A stretch of DNA of 64,000 bases from Mycolicibacterium boenickei (GTDB taxonomy: Bacteria; Actinomycetota; Actinomycetes; Mycobacteriales; Mycobacteriaceae), in the NCBI RefSeq assembly GCF_010731295.1, contig NZ_AP022579.1, positions 2,232,001 to 2,296,000 of the forward strand. The letters run 5' to 3'. Each line of letters begins with the position of its first letter. The first letter of the stretch is position 1. The notes beneath the pieces are model-generated. The model made no database searches, was not told where the DNA came from, and was given only the letters and a program-made list of their open reading frames with translations. A program made the translations under genes and the position numbers. Shown here piece after piece: positions 53,440 through 62,229 of this stretch.

Positions 53440-54009
53440 ATGCGTAACTACCTGCGGGTTCTGGTCGTCGCGCTGATCTGTGCCCTGGCGCTGACGGCCG
53501 GTCCGGTGCCGGCGCAGGCCGCGCCGCGCGTGGCAGGTAAGGACTTCACCAAGCCCGCCATCGTCATCCTCGGCTACGGCTTGAAGCCCGACGGCTCGAT
53601 GCGAGCCATCCTGTATCACCGCACCCTCACCGGGCTCGCGATCGCGCAGGCGTTTCCGCAGGCGCCGGTCATCGTTACCGGCGGGAACCCGCAGAACGGT
53701 CAGACCGAAGCCGCACAGATGCGCAATCTGCTTGTCATGCTTGGTCTTCCGCCGAGCCGCATCATCGTCGAGGACCGGGCCGGCAGCACCGTGCAGAATG
53801 CGCAGTTCTCGGTTCCGCTGGCGAAGAAGGCGGGCGCCACGGGCATCATCGTGGTGACCTCGTCGACGCATCAGGGCCGCGCCGACCAGAACTTCGCCGA
53901 CGCCGGCGGCAATGTGCTGGCCACCGTGAGCTTCCCCGACGGAAATCCCTCGGTGAACATCGCCCAGTTCGTGCGCGACGTGCTGAGCCCTTTGACGCCG
54001 ATCGGCTGA
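53440..54009 (+). CDS. Secreted YdcF/DUF218-family protein
   Basis: The 189-residue precursor starts at the ATG at 53440 and has a signal peptide ending VPAQAAP. It is followed by a DUF218 domain: AIVILGYGLKPDGSMRAILYH, VIVTGGNPQNGQTEAAQMRN, IIVEDRAGSTVQNAQFS and IIVVTSSTHQGRADQ. Family members (ElyC, SanA, YdcF) act in envelope biogenesis by an unknown chemistry. The 282 bp between this gene and the divergent Gly/Cys-tail gene hold no other gene. Confidence 0.85.
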   Translation: MRNYLRVLVVALICALALTAGPVPAQAAPRVAGKDFTKPAIVILGYGLKPDGSMRAILYHRTLTGLAIAQAFPQAPVIVTGGNPQNGQTEAAQMRNLLVMLGLPPSRIIVEDRAGSTVQNAQFSVPLAKKAGATGIIVVTSSTHQGRADQNFADAGGNVLATVSFPDGNPSVNIAQFVRDVLSPLTPIG

Positions 54010-54031
54010 GCAACGGGGTTACGCTGCCAAA

Positions 54032-54274
54032 ATGGGCAGGATCGTCATCGGTGTCTGCGCGTTGGCCGTGTTGCTGGCGCCGTCGGCCACCGCTGAACCG
54101 GCGGCCCTGGATCCGACCGGGAACCGATCGGGTGGGCCGGTGCCGACGGTCAACGGGGTGCCGTGCGTGGGCGGCAATCTGGGTGTCTGCCTGAGTTTCC
54201 GGCAGAACCGCCCGCCGGCCGCCAGTCCTGGCGCACGATCCAGTGTTGGGCACAGCCCCACCGTGCGGCGCTGA
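54032..54274 (+). CDS. Small secreted protein, unknown
   Basis: The 80-residue precursor has a signal peptide ending SATAEP and a short Pro/Gly-rich mature part with two Cys (GVPCVGGNLGVCLSF) that could form a disulfide loop. It follows the DUF218 gene by 22 bp. No family is recognised. Confidence 0.6.
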   Translation: MGRIVIGVCALAVLLAPSATAEPAALDPTGNRSGGPVPTVNGVPCVGGNLGVCLSFRQNRPPAASPGARSSVGHSPTVRR

Positions 54275-54298
54275 TCGGCATTACCATGACTGCCCGAT

Positions 54299-54898
54299 AT
54301 GAACAGTCCCACGACGTCGGTCGATGCCGACAAGAGCGCGTTCCGGTCGCGCCTGCTCTCCGCGATGATCGAATCGATCGTCGAGGACGGGTATCAGAAC
54401 ACCACCGTCGCTGACATCGTGCGCCGGGCCAAGACGTCGCGCCGTACCTTCTATGAGCATTTCGCGAGCCGTGAAGAGTGCTTTGTCGCGTTGCTGACCA
54501 GCGTCAACACCCAGCATGTGCGTGAGGTGGCCCGCGGTGTCGACCGGACCGCGCCCTGGCAGGCTCAGGTCCGCCAGGCCGTCGAGGCGTGGATCGGCTC
54601 GTATCAGGCCCATCCCGAGTTGATGCTGGCCTGGATTCGCGATCTCCCGACATTGGGGACCGCGGCGCGGGCGCTACAGCGCGAGTCGATGGAGAATTTC
54701 ATCGCGATGGTGCAGGCCATGCTGGACAACGAGGCGTTCCGCTCGGCCGGGGTATCGATCTCGCGGCGGCGCACCATCATGATGCTCGGCGGGTTGCGCG
54801 AGCTCACCGCGATCACGGTGGAGAGCGGTGGTCAGGTGGGGGAGATCACCGAGGACGCGGTGCTGGCGTGCACAGCGATGCTGACGCCGCTCAGCTGA
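54299..54898 (+). CDS. TetR-family transcriptional regulator
   Basis: The 199-residue protein has a TetR helix-turn-helix in NTTVADIVRRAKTSRRTFYE (residues 35-54) and a variable C-terminal domain. It starts at the ATG at 54299, 24 bp after the small secreted gene. The 3' end overlaps the convergent DUF2834 gene by 8 bp. Its targets are not evident. Confidence 0.8.
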   Translation: MNSPTTSVDADKSAFRSRLLSAMIESIVEDGYQNTTVADIVRRAKTSRRTFYEHFASREECFVALLTSVNTQHVREVARGVDRTAPWQAQVRQAVEAWIGSYQAHPELMLAWIRDLPTLGTAARALQRESMENFIAMVQAMLDNEAFRSAGVSISRRRTIMMLGGLRELTAITVESGGQVGEITEDAVLACTAMLTPLS

Positions 54899-55367
54899 CG
54901 GGGACCGCCGCCTGCTGGTGACGGCGCTGCCGTTCGATGGTGGCGAAGTAGAAGGCGAACGCGAACGCGAAGCTGGTGAACAGGCTCGCCACGAAGAACA
55001 GCCATGGCTGGCGGATGCCGCGGCGCCGTCCGTCGATGATCGTAAACAGCGGCAGCAGAATGACATTGGCGATCGTGTAGTCGGCGCTGGCCGAGCCTGC
55101 CGCGGGGTTGGTGTAACCGAGCGCGATGAACTCCTGCCAACTTCCCGGACCCCAGATCGGGTTGCCGCCCGGTTGGGCGTAATCCGCCACGAACCGCATG
55201 TTGAAGTACCAGCAGATCGGGATCGAGGCGAGGCCGACGAGGTAGAAGGCCAACTCGACTCCGGACAGTGCCGGCCCGGGCGGCCGCGAGAAGACCTGTG
55301 GGTTGAGACGGATGACGAGCGCGACGACGGCCACGCCCAGTACTGCATGAACGATGAGCGACACCAT
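54891..55367 (-). CDS. DUF2834 membrane protein
   Basis: From the ATG at 55367 the protein has 158 residues and about four to five membrane helices, ending in a short basic tail (IERQRRHQQAA). The segment PLFTIIDGRRRGIRQPWLFF is typical of DUF2834 proteins. It is divergent from the TetR at 55456; a perfect palindrome lies 30 bp upstream of its start, so it is likely repressed by that TetR. Confidence 0.72.
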   Translation of the reverse strand: MVSLIVHAVLGVAVVALVIRLNPQVFSRPPGPALSGVELAFYLVGLASIPICWYFNMRFVADYAQPGGNPIWGPGSWQEFIALGYTNPAAGSASADYTIANVILLPLFTIIDGRRRGIRQPWLFFVASLFTSFAFAFAFYFATIERQRRHQQAAVPVS

Positions 55368-55396
55368 GGCGTGAGCACACTCCCGATCCCAAGTTT

Positions 55397-55410
55397 TGTC
55401 AATATTGACA
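55397..55410. promoter_or_regulatory. TetR operator 1 (TGTCAATATTGACA)
   Basis: A perfect 14-bp palindrome extended by TTT on the left, located between the DUF2834 start and the TetR start. The same core recurs at 56061-56086, just behind the tetR stop. Confidence 0.75.
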
Positions 55411-55455
55411 TTTCGTGCGGCTGGGGATCGTCGGCGGTGCGGTACTTTCACTGGC

Positions 55456-56061
55456 ATGGCCAGGCCCGCGCAGACCGCACGCAGTGAGCGCACTCGTGAG
55501 GCGCTGCGCCAGGCCGCGTTGGTGCGGTTCCTGGCCCAGGGTGTCGAGGACACCTCGGCCGAACAGATCGCTGCCGACGCCGGGGTGTCGCTACGCACCT
55601 TCTACCGGCACTTCACGTCCAAGCACGATCTGTTGTTCGCCGATTACGACGCCGGACTGCACTGGTTTCGCGCCGCGCTGGCCGAGCGGCCTGCAGGAGA
55701 ATCGATCCTCGACTCGGTGCAGTCCGCGGTGCTGGCCTTCCCGTATGACGTCGACGCCGTGACGAAGATCGCCGGCATGCGCGCGGCCGAACTCGACCCC
55801 GACCGGATCGTGCGGCACATCCGCCAGGTGGAGTCCGACTTCGCCGATGCGGTGGCCGAACTGCTGGTGGCGCGCAGCGGCGAGGCGCCGGTGGGGGATG
55901 ACCGGCTGCGGATCGTCGTGACGGCCAGATGCGTTGCGGCCGCGGTGTTCGGCGCGATGGAGCTGTGGATGGTCGGCGACGAGGCCGGGGAGCGAACGCT
56001 CCCCGAGCTGGCGCGCATGTGCCGGACCGCGCTGGAGGAGCTCCGCACCGGGTTGGTCTGA
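55456..56061 (+). CDS. TetR-family regulator flanked by its own operators
   Basis: From the ATG at 55456 the protein has 201 residues, with the helix-turn-helix SAEQIAADAGVSLRTFYRHF near residues 38-57. Near-identical palindromes lie upstream (55397) and at the stop codon (56061), placing it between the DUF2834 gene and the oxidoreductase gene. It therefore probably represses itself and both neighbours. The inducer is unknown. Confidence 0.83.
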   Translation: MARPAQTARSERTREALRQAALVRFLAQGVEDTSAEQIAADAGVSLRTFYRHFTSKHDLLFADYDAGLHWFRAALAERPAGESILDSVQSAVLAFPYDVDAVTKIAGMRAAELDPDRIVRHIRQVESDFADAVAELLVARSGEAPVGDDRLRIVVTARCVAAAVFGAMELWMVGDEAGERTLPELARMCRTALEELRTGLV

Positions 56062-56086
56062 TGTTTTGTCATTATTGACAAAACAT
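56061..56086. promoter_or_regulatory. TetR operator 2, 26-bp near-perfect palindrome
   Basis: ATGTTTTGTCA and TGACAAAACAT flank a 4-nt centre; 24 of 26 positions are symmetric. It begins at the last base of the tetR stop and ends 25 bp before the oxidoreductase ATG, so it can block that gene independently of tetR transcription. Confidence 0.75.
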
Positions 56087-56110
56087 CAGGGTCGGTGTCA
56101 GCCTCAGTCG

Positions 56111-57667
56111 ATGGCGGACTACGACGCGATCGTGATCGGGGCCGGGCACAACGGGCTGGCCGCTGCGGCCCTGTTGGCACGGTCGGGGATGCGCACCCTG
56201 TGCCTGGAAGCCAAGCGATATGCCGGCGGCATGGCGTCTACCGTCGAGTTGTTCGACGGCTACCGGTTCGAGATCGCCGGATCGCTGCAGTTCCCCACCT
56301 CTGCGGTGGTCAGTGCCGAGCTCGGGCTGGACACCTTGCCGACGGTGGACCTGGAGGTCATGTCGGTATCGCTGCGCGGCATCGGTGACCCGCCGGTCGT
56401 CTACTACGCCGACCCGATGAAGATGCTGGCCCATCTGGGTGAGGTCCACGGCGCCGACGCGGTGGCCGGGATGGCCGGCCTGATGGCGTGGAGCCTGGCG
56501 CCCACCCGGGCCCTGGGCCGATTCGACGCGGGACGCCCGCCCCGCACACTCGATGAGATGTACGCCTGTGCGACAACGGAATCCGAGCGCGCGGCGATCG
56601 ATGACCTGCTGTTCGGATCGGTCAGCGACGTCCTGGACCGGTATCTGCCCGACCGGGACAAGCACGGTGCGTTGCGCGGCATGCTGGCCTTCCTGGCGGT
56701 CAACACCACCTACCGCGGTCCTGAGACACCGGGCAGCGCAGCAGCACTCGCCTACGGTCTCGCGGTGCCCGACGAGAACGCCATGCTGATGAAGAAACTG
56801 GTGGGCGGAATCGGTGCGCTGACCGACCATCTGCACGCGCAGCTCACCGCCGCCGGAGGGGAGTTGCGGTTACGCAGCGGTGTCGAGCGGATATCGGTCG
56901 ACGCGGGCCGGATCACCGGAGTGCGGCTGGCCGACGGCACGGCGATCACCGCGCCGGTCGTGGTGTCGGCGATCGCCCCGGACACCACAGTCACCCAGCT
57001 CGTCGACGCCGGTGCGTTGCCCGCCGACGTGCGTGAGCGGTTCACGCGCATCGATCACCGTGGCAGTTACCTGCAGATGCATTTCGCCCTCGACGGAGCC
57101 CCCACCTTCGAGGCGCCTTACGAGATGCTCAACGACCCTGAAATGCAGGCCGCTATCGGTCTTTTCAGTACTCCGGAGGAACTGCAGCAGCAGTGGCAGG
57201 AGGCCCGCCACGGGATCGTGCCCGCCGATCCGGCGGTCGCCTTCCAGATCCCGTCGGCGCACGATCCGACGCTGGCCCCGGCGGGCAAGCACGCGGCCTC
57301 GGCGTTCGCGCTGTGGTTCCCGGTGGAGGAGTCCGCATCCGGGTACGGCGAGATGAAAGCCGAGATGGGCCGGCGCGTCATCGAGAAGATCGCCAGGTTG
57401 GCACCGGATTTCGAGCGCCGGATCATCCGGCACACCACATTCACCCCGCGCCACATGGGAACCATGTTCGGTGCGCCGGGCGGCGACTACTGTCACGGGC
57501 TGATTCATCCCGAGCAGATGGGCCCCAACCGGCCGGGTCCCAAAGGGTATGTCGGCCAACCGATTCCCATCGACGGCCTGTATCTGGCCAGCGCCGGGTG
57601 CCACGGCGGCCCCGGCATCACGTTCATCCCCGGTTACAACGCGGCCAAGGCTGTGCTCGACGGCTAG
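56111..57667 (+). CDS. Phytoene-desaturase-like FAD oxidoreductase (PYROXD2 type)
   Basis: The 518-residue protein opens with an FAD Rossmann motif, AIVIGAGHNGLAAAALLARS (residues 5-24), and LEAKRYAGGMAST. It ends with LYLASAGCHGGPGITFIPGY near residue 495, the FAD-contacting end of CrtI/PYROXD2-like amine oxidases. The substrate may be a carotenoid, amine or lipid. It has its own operator just upstream. Confidence 0.85.
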   Translation: MADYDAIVIGAGHNGLAAAALLARSGMRTLCLEAKRYAGGMASTVELFDGYRFEIAGSLQFPTSAVVSAELGLDTLPTVDLEVMSVSLRGIGDPPVVYYADPMKMLAHLGEVHGADAVAGMAGLMAWSLAPTRALGRFDAGRPPRTLDEMYACATTESERAAIDDLLFGSVSDVLDRYLPDRDKHGALRGMLAFLAVNTTYRGPETPGSAAALAYGLAVPDENAMLMKKLVGGIGALTDHLHAQLTAAGGELRLRSGVERISVDAGRITGVRLADGTAITAPVVVSAIAPDTTVTQLVDAGALPADVRERFTRIDHRGSYLQMHFALDGAPTFEAPYEMLNDPEMQAAIGLFSTPEELQQQWQEARHGIVPADPAVAFQIPSAHDPTLAPAGKHAASAFALWFPVEESASGYGEMKAEMGRRVIEKIARLAPDFERRIIRHTTFTPRHMGTMFGAPGGDYCHGLIHPEQMGPNRPGPKGYVGQPIPIDGLYLASAGCHGGPGITFIPGYNAAKAVLDG

Positions 57668-58011
57668 CGGTTGCGCAGCTGTTCGGCCCAGTCCCTGGGT
57701 ACCCGCCCCTTCGGGCCCGGCACCGGCTGATCGATCGGATGATGCTGCGGCGACGCGAGCTCGGGTCCGGTGGCGTAGTCGTTGGTCTCGAAGTTCCAGA
57801 ACCAGCTCTCGCCCGGCTCGAACGAGCGGATCACCGGATGCCCGGTTTCGCGCCAGTGCGCCGACGCATGACGGGCCAACGAATCATCGCAGCAACCGAT
57901 ATGCCCGCACGCCGCGCAGCGCCTCAGATGCACCCACCAGCCCCCTGCCGCGGTGCACTCCGCACATCCGGTTCCGCTGGGACGAGCACTGGGATCGACG
58001 GCATTGCTCAT
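57664..58011 (-). CDS. UBP-type zinc-finger protein
   Basis: The 115-residue protein from the ATG at 58011 has a UBP zinc finger with regular Cys/His spacing: GCAECTAAGGWWVHLRRC, then CGHIGCCDDSLARHASAHW and GHPVIRSF. Such bacterial UBP fingers are small stand-alone proteins of unknown function. It overlaps the oxidoreductase stop by 4 bp on the other strand and is divergent from the SRPBCC gene. Confidence 0.88.
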   Translation of the reverse strand: MSNAVDPSARPSGTGCAECTAAGGWWVHLRRCAACGHIGCCDDSLARHASAHWRETGHPVIRSFEPGESWFWNFETNDYATGPELASPQHHPIDQPVPGPKGRVPRDWAEQLRNR

Positions 58012-58043
58012 ATCCGCGAGCGTAGCCCGAGTAATCTCACCGC

Positions 58044-58484
58044 ATGGCAACCAGCGATTCCCGTGAAGTAGTCATCGAGGCGACCCCGCAGGAGATCCTC
58101 GATGTTGTGGCCGATGTGGAGGCGACGCCGAGCTGGTCGCCGCAGTACCAGCGCGCCGAGATCCTCGAGAGCTACGACGACGGCCGGCCAAAGCAGGTCA
58201 AGATGACGGTCAAGGCCGCGGGGCTCACCGACGAGCAGGTGATCGAATACACCTGGAGCGAGAACAAGGTCAGCTGGACGCTGGTCAGCGCGGGCCAGCT
58301 CAAGGCCCAGGACGCCAGCTACACCTTGACCCCCGAGGGGGACAAGACCAAGGTCCGGTTCGACATCACGATCGACCTGTCGGTACCGCTGCCGGGCTTC
58401 ATCCTGAAGCGGACCATGAAGGGCGGCGTGGAAACCGCGACCGAGGGCCTGCGCAAGCAGGTGCTCAAGGTCAAGAAGGGCTGA
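58044..58484 (+). CDS. SRPBCC-family protein (Rv0854-like)
   Basis: The 146-residue protein has the START/polyketide-cyclase fold with VVIEATPQEILDVVADVEAT at the N-terminus and VRFDITIDLSVPLPGFILKR near the end. These proteins bind hydrophobic ligands in a cavity. A second member of the same subfamily lies at 63183, so the keto-acid/racemase block is bracketed by two related SRPBCC genes. Confidence 0.85.
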   Translation: MATSDSREVVIEATPQEILDVVADVEATPSWSPQYQRAEILESYDDGRPKQVKMTVKAAGLTDEQVIEYTWSENKVSWTLVSAGQLKAQDASYTLTPEGDKTKVRFDITIDLSVPLPGFILKRTMKGGVETATEGLRKQVLKVKKG

Positions 58485-58496
58485 GCGCCCCGGCCG

Positions 58497-60164
58497 CTAG
58501 CTCGAATTGGCGTCCGACGCGGATTGCGCCAATTCGGTCAGCAGCGGCGGGATGTCCATCCGGCCCAGCATCACCTCGACGAACACCATGTGATCGGGCG
58601 TGGCCGCCGCGGTGGTCAGCGCATCGTCGAGTTCGCCGTAGGTGCTGACCCGGAAGGTGAGCGCGTCGGGGACACCGAGCGCGGCGGGCAGCTCGGTCCA
58701 GCGCCAACCGGCGATGTCGTTGTATTCGGCTGTGACACCGTGGATTGCGCGTTCCACGGTGTAGCCGTCGTTGTTGACCACCACCACGACCGGGGACAGG
58801 CCCTCGCGGCCGAACGCACCCAGCTCCTGGATGGTCAGCTGAGCGGCGCCGTCACCGATCAGCAGTACGGTGCGCCGGTCCCGATCGGCCAGCCCGGCAC
58901 CGAGCGCGGCCGGCAGTGTGTAGCCGATCGAGCCCCACAGGGGTTGTCCGATGAACGTCACCCCGGAGGCCAGCCGGTGGCCGGCCATCCCGTAGAACGA
59001 GGTGCCCTGATCGGCCAGCACCACGTTGCCCGGGGTCAGGGCCTCGGAAAGCCTGTCCCACAGGGCTTCTTGAGTCAGTGCGGCGTCCCGCGCGGGCGGG
59101 TCGGCAGGTGTCCGGGTGGGCAGCGGGGCCAGCTCGGGTGACCTGACGCCGCGCTCGGTGAGGATCGCGGTGAGCGCGTCGAGCGCGGCCGACATGTCCA
59201 GTGGAGCGAATACCTGCCCGGACACCACACTCTGGTTGACGCCGATGTCGATGGTGCGGGCCGGGTCGATGCGTTGACTGAAGAACCCGCTGACCATGTC
59301 GGTGAACAACACGCCCGCGGTGACCAGGACCGGTGCGTCTTCGATCGCCTCGCGCACCGAATCCTCACTGGCGGCACCGGCGTAGATACCCAGATAGTTC
59401 GGTGAGCTCTCGTCGACCAGGCTCTTGCCCCACATCAGGGTGGCGTGGCCGACGGTGTCGGCCGCCAGCAGCGCGCGGAGTTCGTCGACACACCCCATCC
59501 GGTGCACCAGGAAATCGGCGAGCACGGTCAGCCGGTGGTCACCGATCAGGTCGGCGGCCGCCGCGGTGAACATCGACAGCGCGCGTGGGCTGGTGCCGCC
59601 GGTGTAGCGGGGCAATGGTGCGGAGGGCGGTTCGGTGGGGAAGCGGGCCACGTCGGTGGCGATCAGCAGGTAGCCGGGCCGCTTCTGTTCACGTACCTCC
59701 GAGAGCACGCGGTCGATCTCGCGGGTGGCCGTCGCCGGCGCCAGATTGGCCTGCGCACAGGTGATCTCGCGGCTGATCCGCAGGAAGTGCTCGAAGTCGC
59801 CGTCGCCGAGGGTGTGGTGCACGATGCGTCGGGCGCCCTGGGAATCCTTCGACGGTGCCCCGACGATGTGGACCACCGGCACATGTTCGGCGTAGCTGCC
59901 CGCGATCGCGTTGGCGGCCGACAATTCGCCGACGCCGAAGGTGGTGACCAGGGCGGCCATGCCACGCAGCCGGCCGTAGCCGTCGGCCGCATAGCCGGCG
60001 TTGAGTTCGTTGGCGCCGCCCACCCAGCGCAGCGTCGGGTGCGCCAGGATGTGGTCGAGGAACTCCAGCTGATAATCGCCGGGGACGCCGAAGACCTCCG
60101 TCACCCCGAGTTCGGCGAGGCGATCCAGCAGATAGTCACCGACGGTGTAGCCGATTTCGCTCAT
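58497..60164 (-). CDS. kdc: Thiamine-diphosphate-dependent alpha-keto-acid decarboxylase
   Basis: The 555-residue protein is a pyruvate/indolepyruvate/branched-chain keto-acid decarboxylase. The activating Glu is in [17 protein letters not shown] (about residue 50), the paired HH is in [11 protein letters not shown] (about residue 115) and the ThDP/Mg motif runs from [16 protein letters not shown] to [10 protein letters not shown] near residue 445. M. tuberculosis Rv0853c is the equivalent and decarboxylates branched-chain keto acids. It is divergent from far, with starts 17 bp apart. Confidence 0.93.
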   Translation of the reverse strand: MSEIGYTVGDYLLDRLAELGVTEVFGVPGDYQLEFLDHILAHPTLRWVGGANELNAGYAADGYGRLRGMAALVTTFGVGELSAANAIAGSYAEHVPVVHIVGAPSKDSQGARRIVHHTLGDGDFEHFLRISREITCAQANLAPATATREIDRVLSEVREQKRPGYLLIATDVARFPTEPPSAPLPRYTGGTSPRALSMFTAAAADLIGDHRLTVLADFLVHRMGCVDELRALLAADTVGHATLMWGKSLVDESSPNYLGIYAGAASEDSVREAIEDAPVLVTAGVLFTDMVSGFFSQRIDPARTIDIGVNQSVVSGQVFAPLDMSAALDALTAILTERGVRSPELAPLPTRTPADPPARDAALTQEALWDRLSEALTPGNVVLADQGTSFYGMAGHRLASGVTFIGQPLWGSIGYTLPAALGAGLADRDRRTVLLIGDGAAQLTIQELGAFGREGLSPVVVVVNNDGYTVERAIHGVTAEYNDIAGWRWTELPAALGVPDALTFRVSTYGELDDALTTAAATPDHMVFVEVMLGRMDIPPLLTELAQSASDANSS

Positions 60165-60181
60165 CCCTTAGTGTGCCTCGC

Positions 60182-61264
60182 ATGACCAACACCGGACCGC
60201 TCGCCGGAGTGCGAGTTATCGAACTCGGCGGCATCGGCCCTGGGCCACACGCCGCGATGATGCTCTCGGACCTTGGCGCCGACGTGGTGCGTGTGCGCCG
60301 GCCGGGAGGCCTGACCATGCCCGCCGAGAACGTCGACCTGCTACACCGTGGCAAGCGCATCGTCGACCTCGATGTGAAGAGCGAACCGGGCAAGCTGCTG
60401 GATCTGGTCGCCAAAGCCGATGTGCTGCTGGACTGTTTCCGGCCCGGCACCTGTGAGCGCCTGGGTATCGGCCCGGCCGACTGTGAGGCCGTCAACTCGC
60501 GGCTGATCTTCGCCCGGATCACCGGCTGGGGTCAGGACGGTCCGCTGGCCACCACGGCCGGCCACGACATCAACTACCTGTCGCAGACCGGTGCGCTCTC
60601 GGCGATCGGTTACCGGGACCGCCCGCCGGTGGCTCCGCTGAATCTCGTCGCCGATTTCGGCGGCGGCTCGATGCTCGTCGTCATCGGCATCGTCACCGCG
60701 CTGTACGAGCGGGAGCGCTCCGGCAAGGGCCAGGTCATCGATGCCGCGATGGTCGACGGGGTCAGCATGCTGTCGCAGATGATGTGGACCATGCGGGCCA
60801 CCGGATCGTTGCGCGACGAGCGTGAGTCGTTCCTGCTCGACGGTGGTGCCCCGTACTACCGGACCTACGAGACCTCCGACGGCGGCTACATGGCAGTCGG
60901 GTCGATCGAACCGCAGTTCTTCGCGCAGTTGGTGGCGGGTCTCGGACTGGACGCGAGTGAGATCCCCGGGCAGTTCGAGTTGGCCCGTTACGACGAGATG
61001 CGGGCAATCTTCACCGAGCGCTTCGCGAGCAAGACGCGCGACGAGTGGACCGAGATCTTCGCCGGCACCGACGCCTGCGTGACACCGGTGCTCACCTGGG
61101 GCGAAGCTGCCAAGAGTGAGCATCTGCTGGACCGGTCGACGTTGATCACCGTCGACGGTGTCGCCCAGGCCGCCCCGGCCCCGCGGTTCTCCCGAACCTC
61201 CCCGGGAATGCCCGGTCAGCCGCCGCAGTCGAGCACCGACATCGCCGACATCGGCTGGACCTGA
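60182..61264 (+). CDS. far: CaiB/BaiF CoA-transferase family, alpha-methylacyl-CoA racemase-like
   Basis: From the ATG at 60182 the protein has 360 residues. The N-terminal RVIELGGIGPGPHAAMMLSD is typical. Catalytic candidates are the His in TAGHDINYLSQTGALSAIG (about residue 126) and the Asp in NLVADFGGGSM (about residue 156), the racemase pair of mycobacterial MCR. It would interconvert R and S 2-methylacyl-CoA in branched-chain lipid breakdown, which fits the adjacent keto-acid decarboxylase. Equivalent to Rv0855. Confidence 0.9.
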   Translation: MTNTGPLAGVRVIELGGIGPGPHAAMMLSDLGADVVRVRRPGGLTMPAENVDLLHRGKRIVDLDVKSEPGKLLDLVAKADVLLDCFRPGTCERLGIGPADCEAVNSRLIFARITGWGQDGPLATTAGHDINYLSQTGALSAIGYRDRPPVAPLNLVADFGGGSMLVVIGIVTALYERERSGKGQVIDAAMVDGVSMLSQMMWTMRATGSLRDERESFLLDGGAPYYRTYETSDGGYMAVGSIEPQFFAQLVAGLGLDASEIPGQFELARYDEMRAIFTERFASKTRDEWTEIFAGTDACVTPVLTWGEAAKSEHLLDRSTLITVDGVAQAAPAPRFSRTSPGMPGQPPQSSTDIADIGWT

Positions 61265-61271
61265 TTGACAC

Positions 61272-61291
61272 TTAGAGACTTTGGTCCCTGG
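61272..61291. promoter_or_regulatory. DosR (DevR)-like box upstream of universal stress genes
   Basis: GAGACTTTGGTCCC (61275-61288) matches the DosR core GGGACTTTNGTCCC at all but one defined position and lies 35 bp before the GTG of the first universal stress gene. DosR controls such genes under hypoxia and NO in mycobacteria. Confidence 0.65.
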
Positions 61292-61323
61292 CCATCGCGC
61301 CCGGAACCAGCCACGATGAGGGT

Positions 61324-62229
61324 GTGACTTCCTCGGACGCACCAGTAGTAGTCGGAATCGACGGCAGCGACGGCGCGCTGAGCGCGGCCCGCTGGGCAGG
61401 CGCGGTCGCCGCGCGGTTCGGTGCGCCGCTGCGCATCGTGCACGCGCTGCCGTCGGTCGGCCGGAACCTGACCCAGACCGCGGCGGCGTTCACCGCGGCG
61501 ATGATGTCGTATCAGCGCGACATGGCCGAGGCCTTCCTCAAGGCGGCTGACGAGGCCGTGCGTGCCGACAATCCCGAGTTGTCGGTGTCCACCGTCTCGT
61601 TCAACGAGCCCGCCGACCAGGTGCTGATCGACGCCAGCTCCGGCGCGCGGCTCGTCGTCCTCGGCGGCAAGAAGGTGACTCCGGCCGCGGCGCTGCTGCT
61701 CGGGTCGACGGCGCTGTCGGTGGCGACCCGGGCGGCGTGCCCCGTGGTCGCCTTCCGCGGGGAGTCGGTGGCGCCGGGTGATGGGCCCGTCGTCGTCGGA
61801 GTCGACGACAGCCCCGCGGCCCAGGCCGCGCTGGAGCTGGCGTTCGAATTCGCCGACCGGTTCGGGTTGGCGGTCAACGCAGTGCGCTCGTTGTCGTTGG
61901 CCGCACCGGCCGAAACCGGTGTCACCATCCCACTGCTGATCGACTGGGACGGCGTCGAGTCCGCCGAACTGGCCGATCTCACCGAGACCGTCGACGTCCA
62001 CAACAAGCGCCACCCCGGCGTTGACGCCAAGTGCTTCATCGAGCCGGACTCGCCCGGTAAGGCGCTGCTGAAGCATGTCGCCGACTCGGGGCTGGTGGTG
62101 GTCGGGTCCCGGGGTCGCAACGCGCTGGCCGGGGTGCTGCTGGGCTCGACCAGCCTGAACCTGCTGCACCACAGCCCCGTGCCGGTGATGATCTGCCGCG
62201 CTGCGCCACAAGGAGGTTCGAATGAGTGA
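61324..62229 (+). CDS. Universal stress protein, two UspA domains (1)
   Basis: The 301-residue protein has tandem UspA domains (residues 8-150 and 158-298). The ATP-binding G-x2-G-x9-G-S pattern is clear in the second (VVGSRGRNALAGVLLGSTSL) and altered in the first (VLGGKKVTPAAALLLGSTAL, with the first Gly pair shifted). It starts at GTG, with a DosR-like box upstream. It overlaps the next gene by 8 bases, so the two Usp genes are cotranscribed. Confidence 0.92.
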   Translation: MTSSDAPVVVGIDGSDGALSAARWAGAVAARFGAPLRIVHALPSVGRNLTQTAAAFTAAMMSYQRDMAEAFLKAADEAVRADNPELSVSTVSFNEPADQVLIDASSGARLVVLGGKKVTPAAALLLGSTALSVATRAACPVVAFRGESVAPGDGPVVVGVDDSPAAQAALELAFEFADRFGLAVNAVRSLSLAAPAETGVTIPLLIDWDGVESAELADLTETVDVHNKRHPGVDAKCFIEPDSPGKALLKHVADSGLVVVGSRGRNALAGVLLGSTSLNLLHHSPVPVMICRAAPQGGSNE

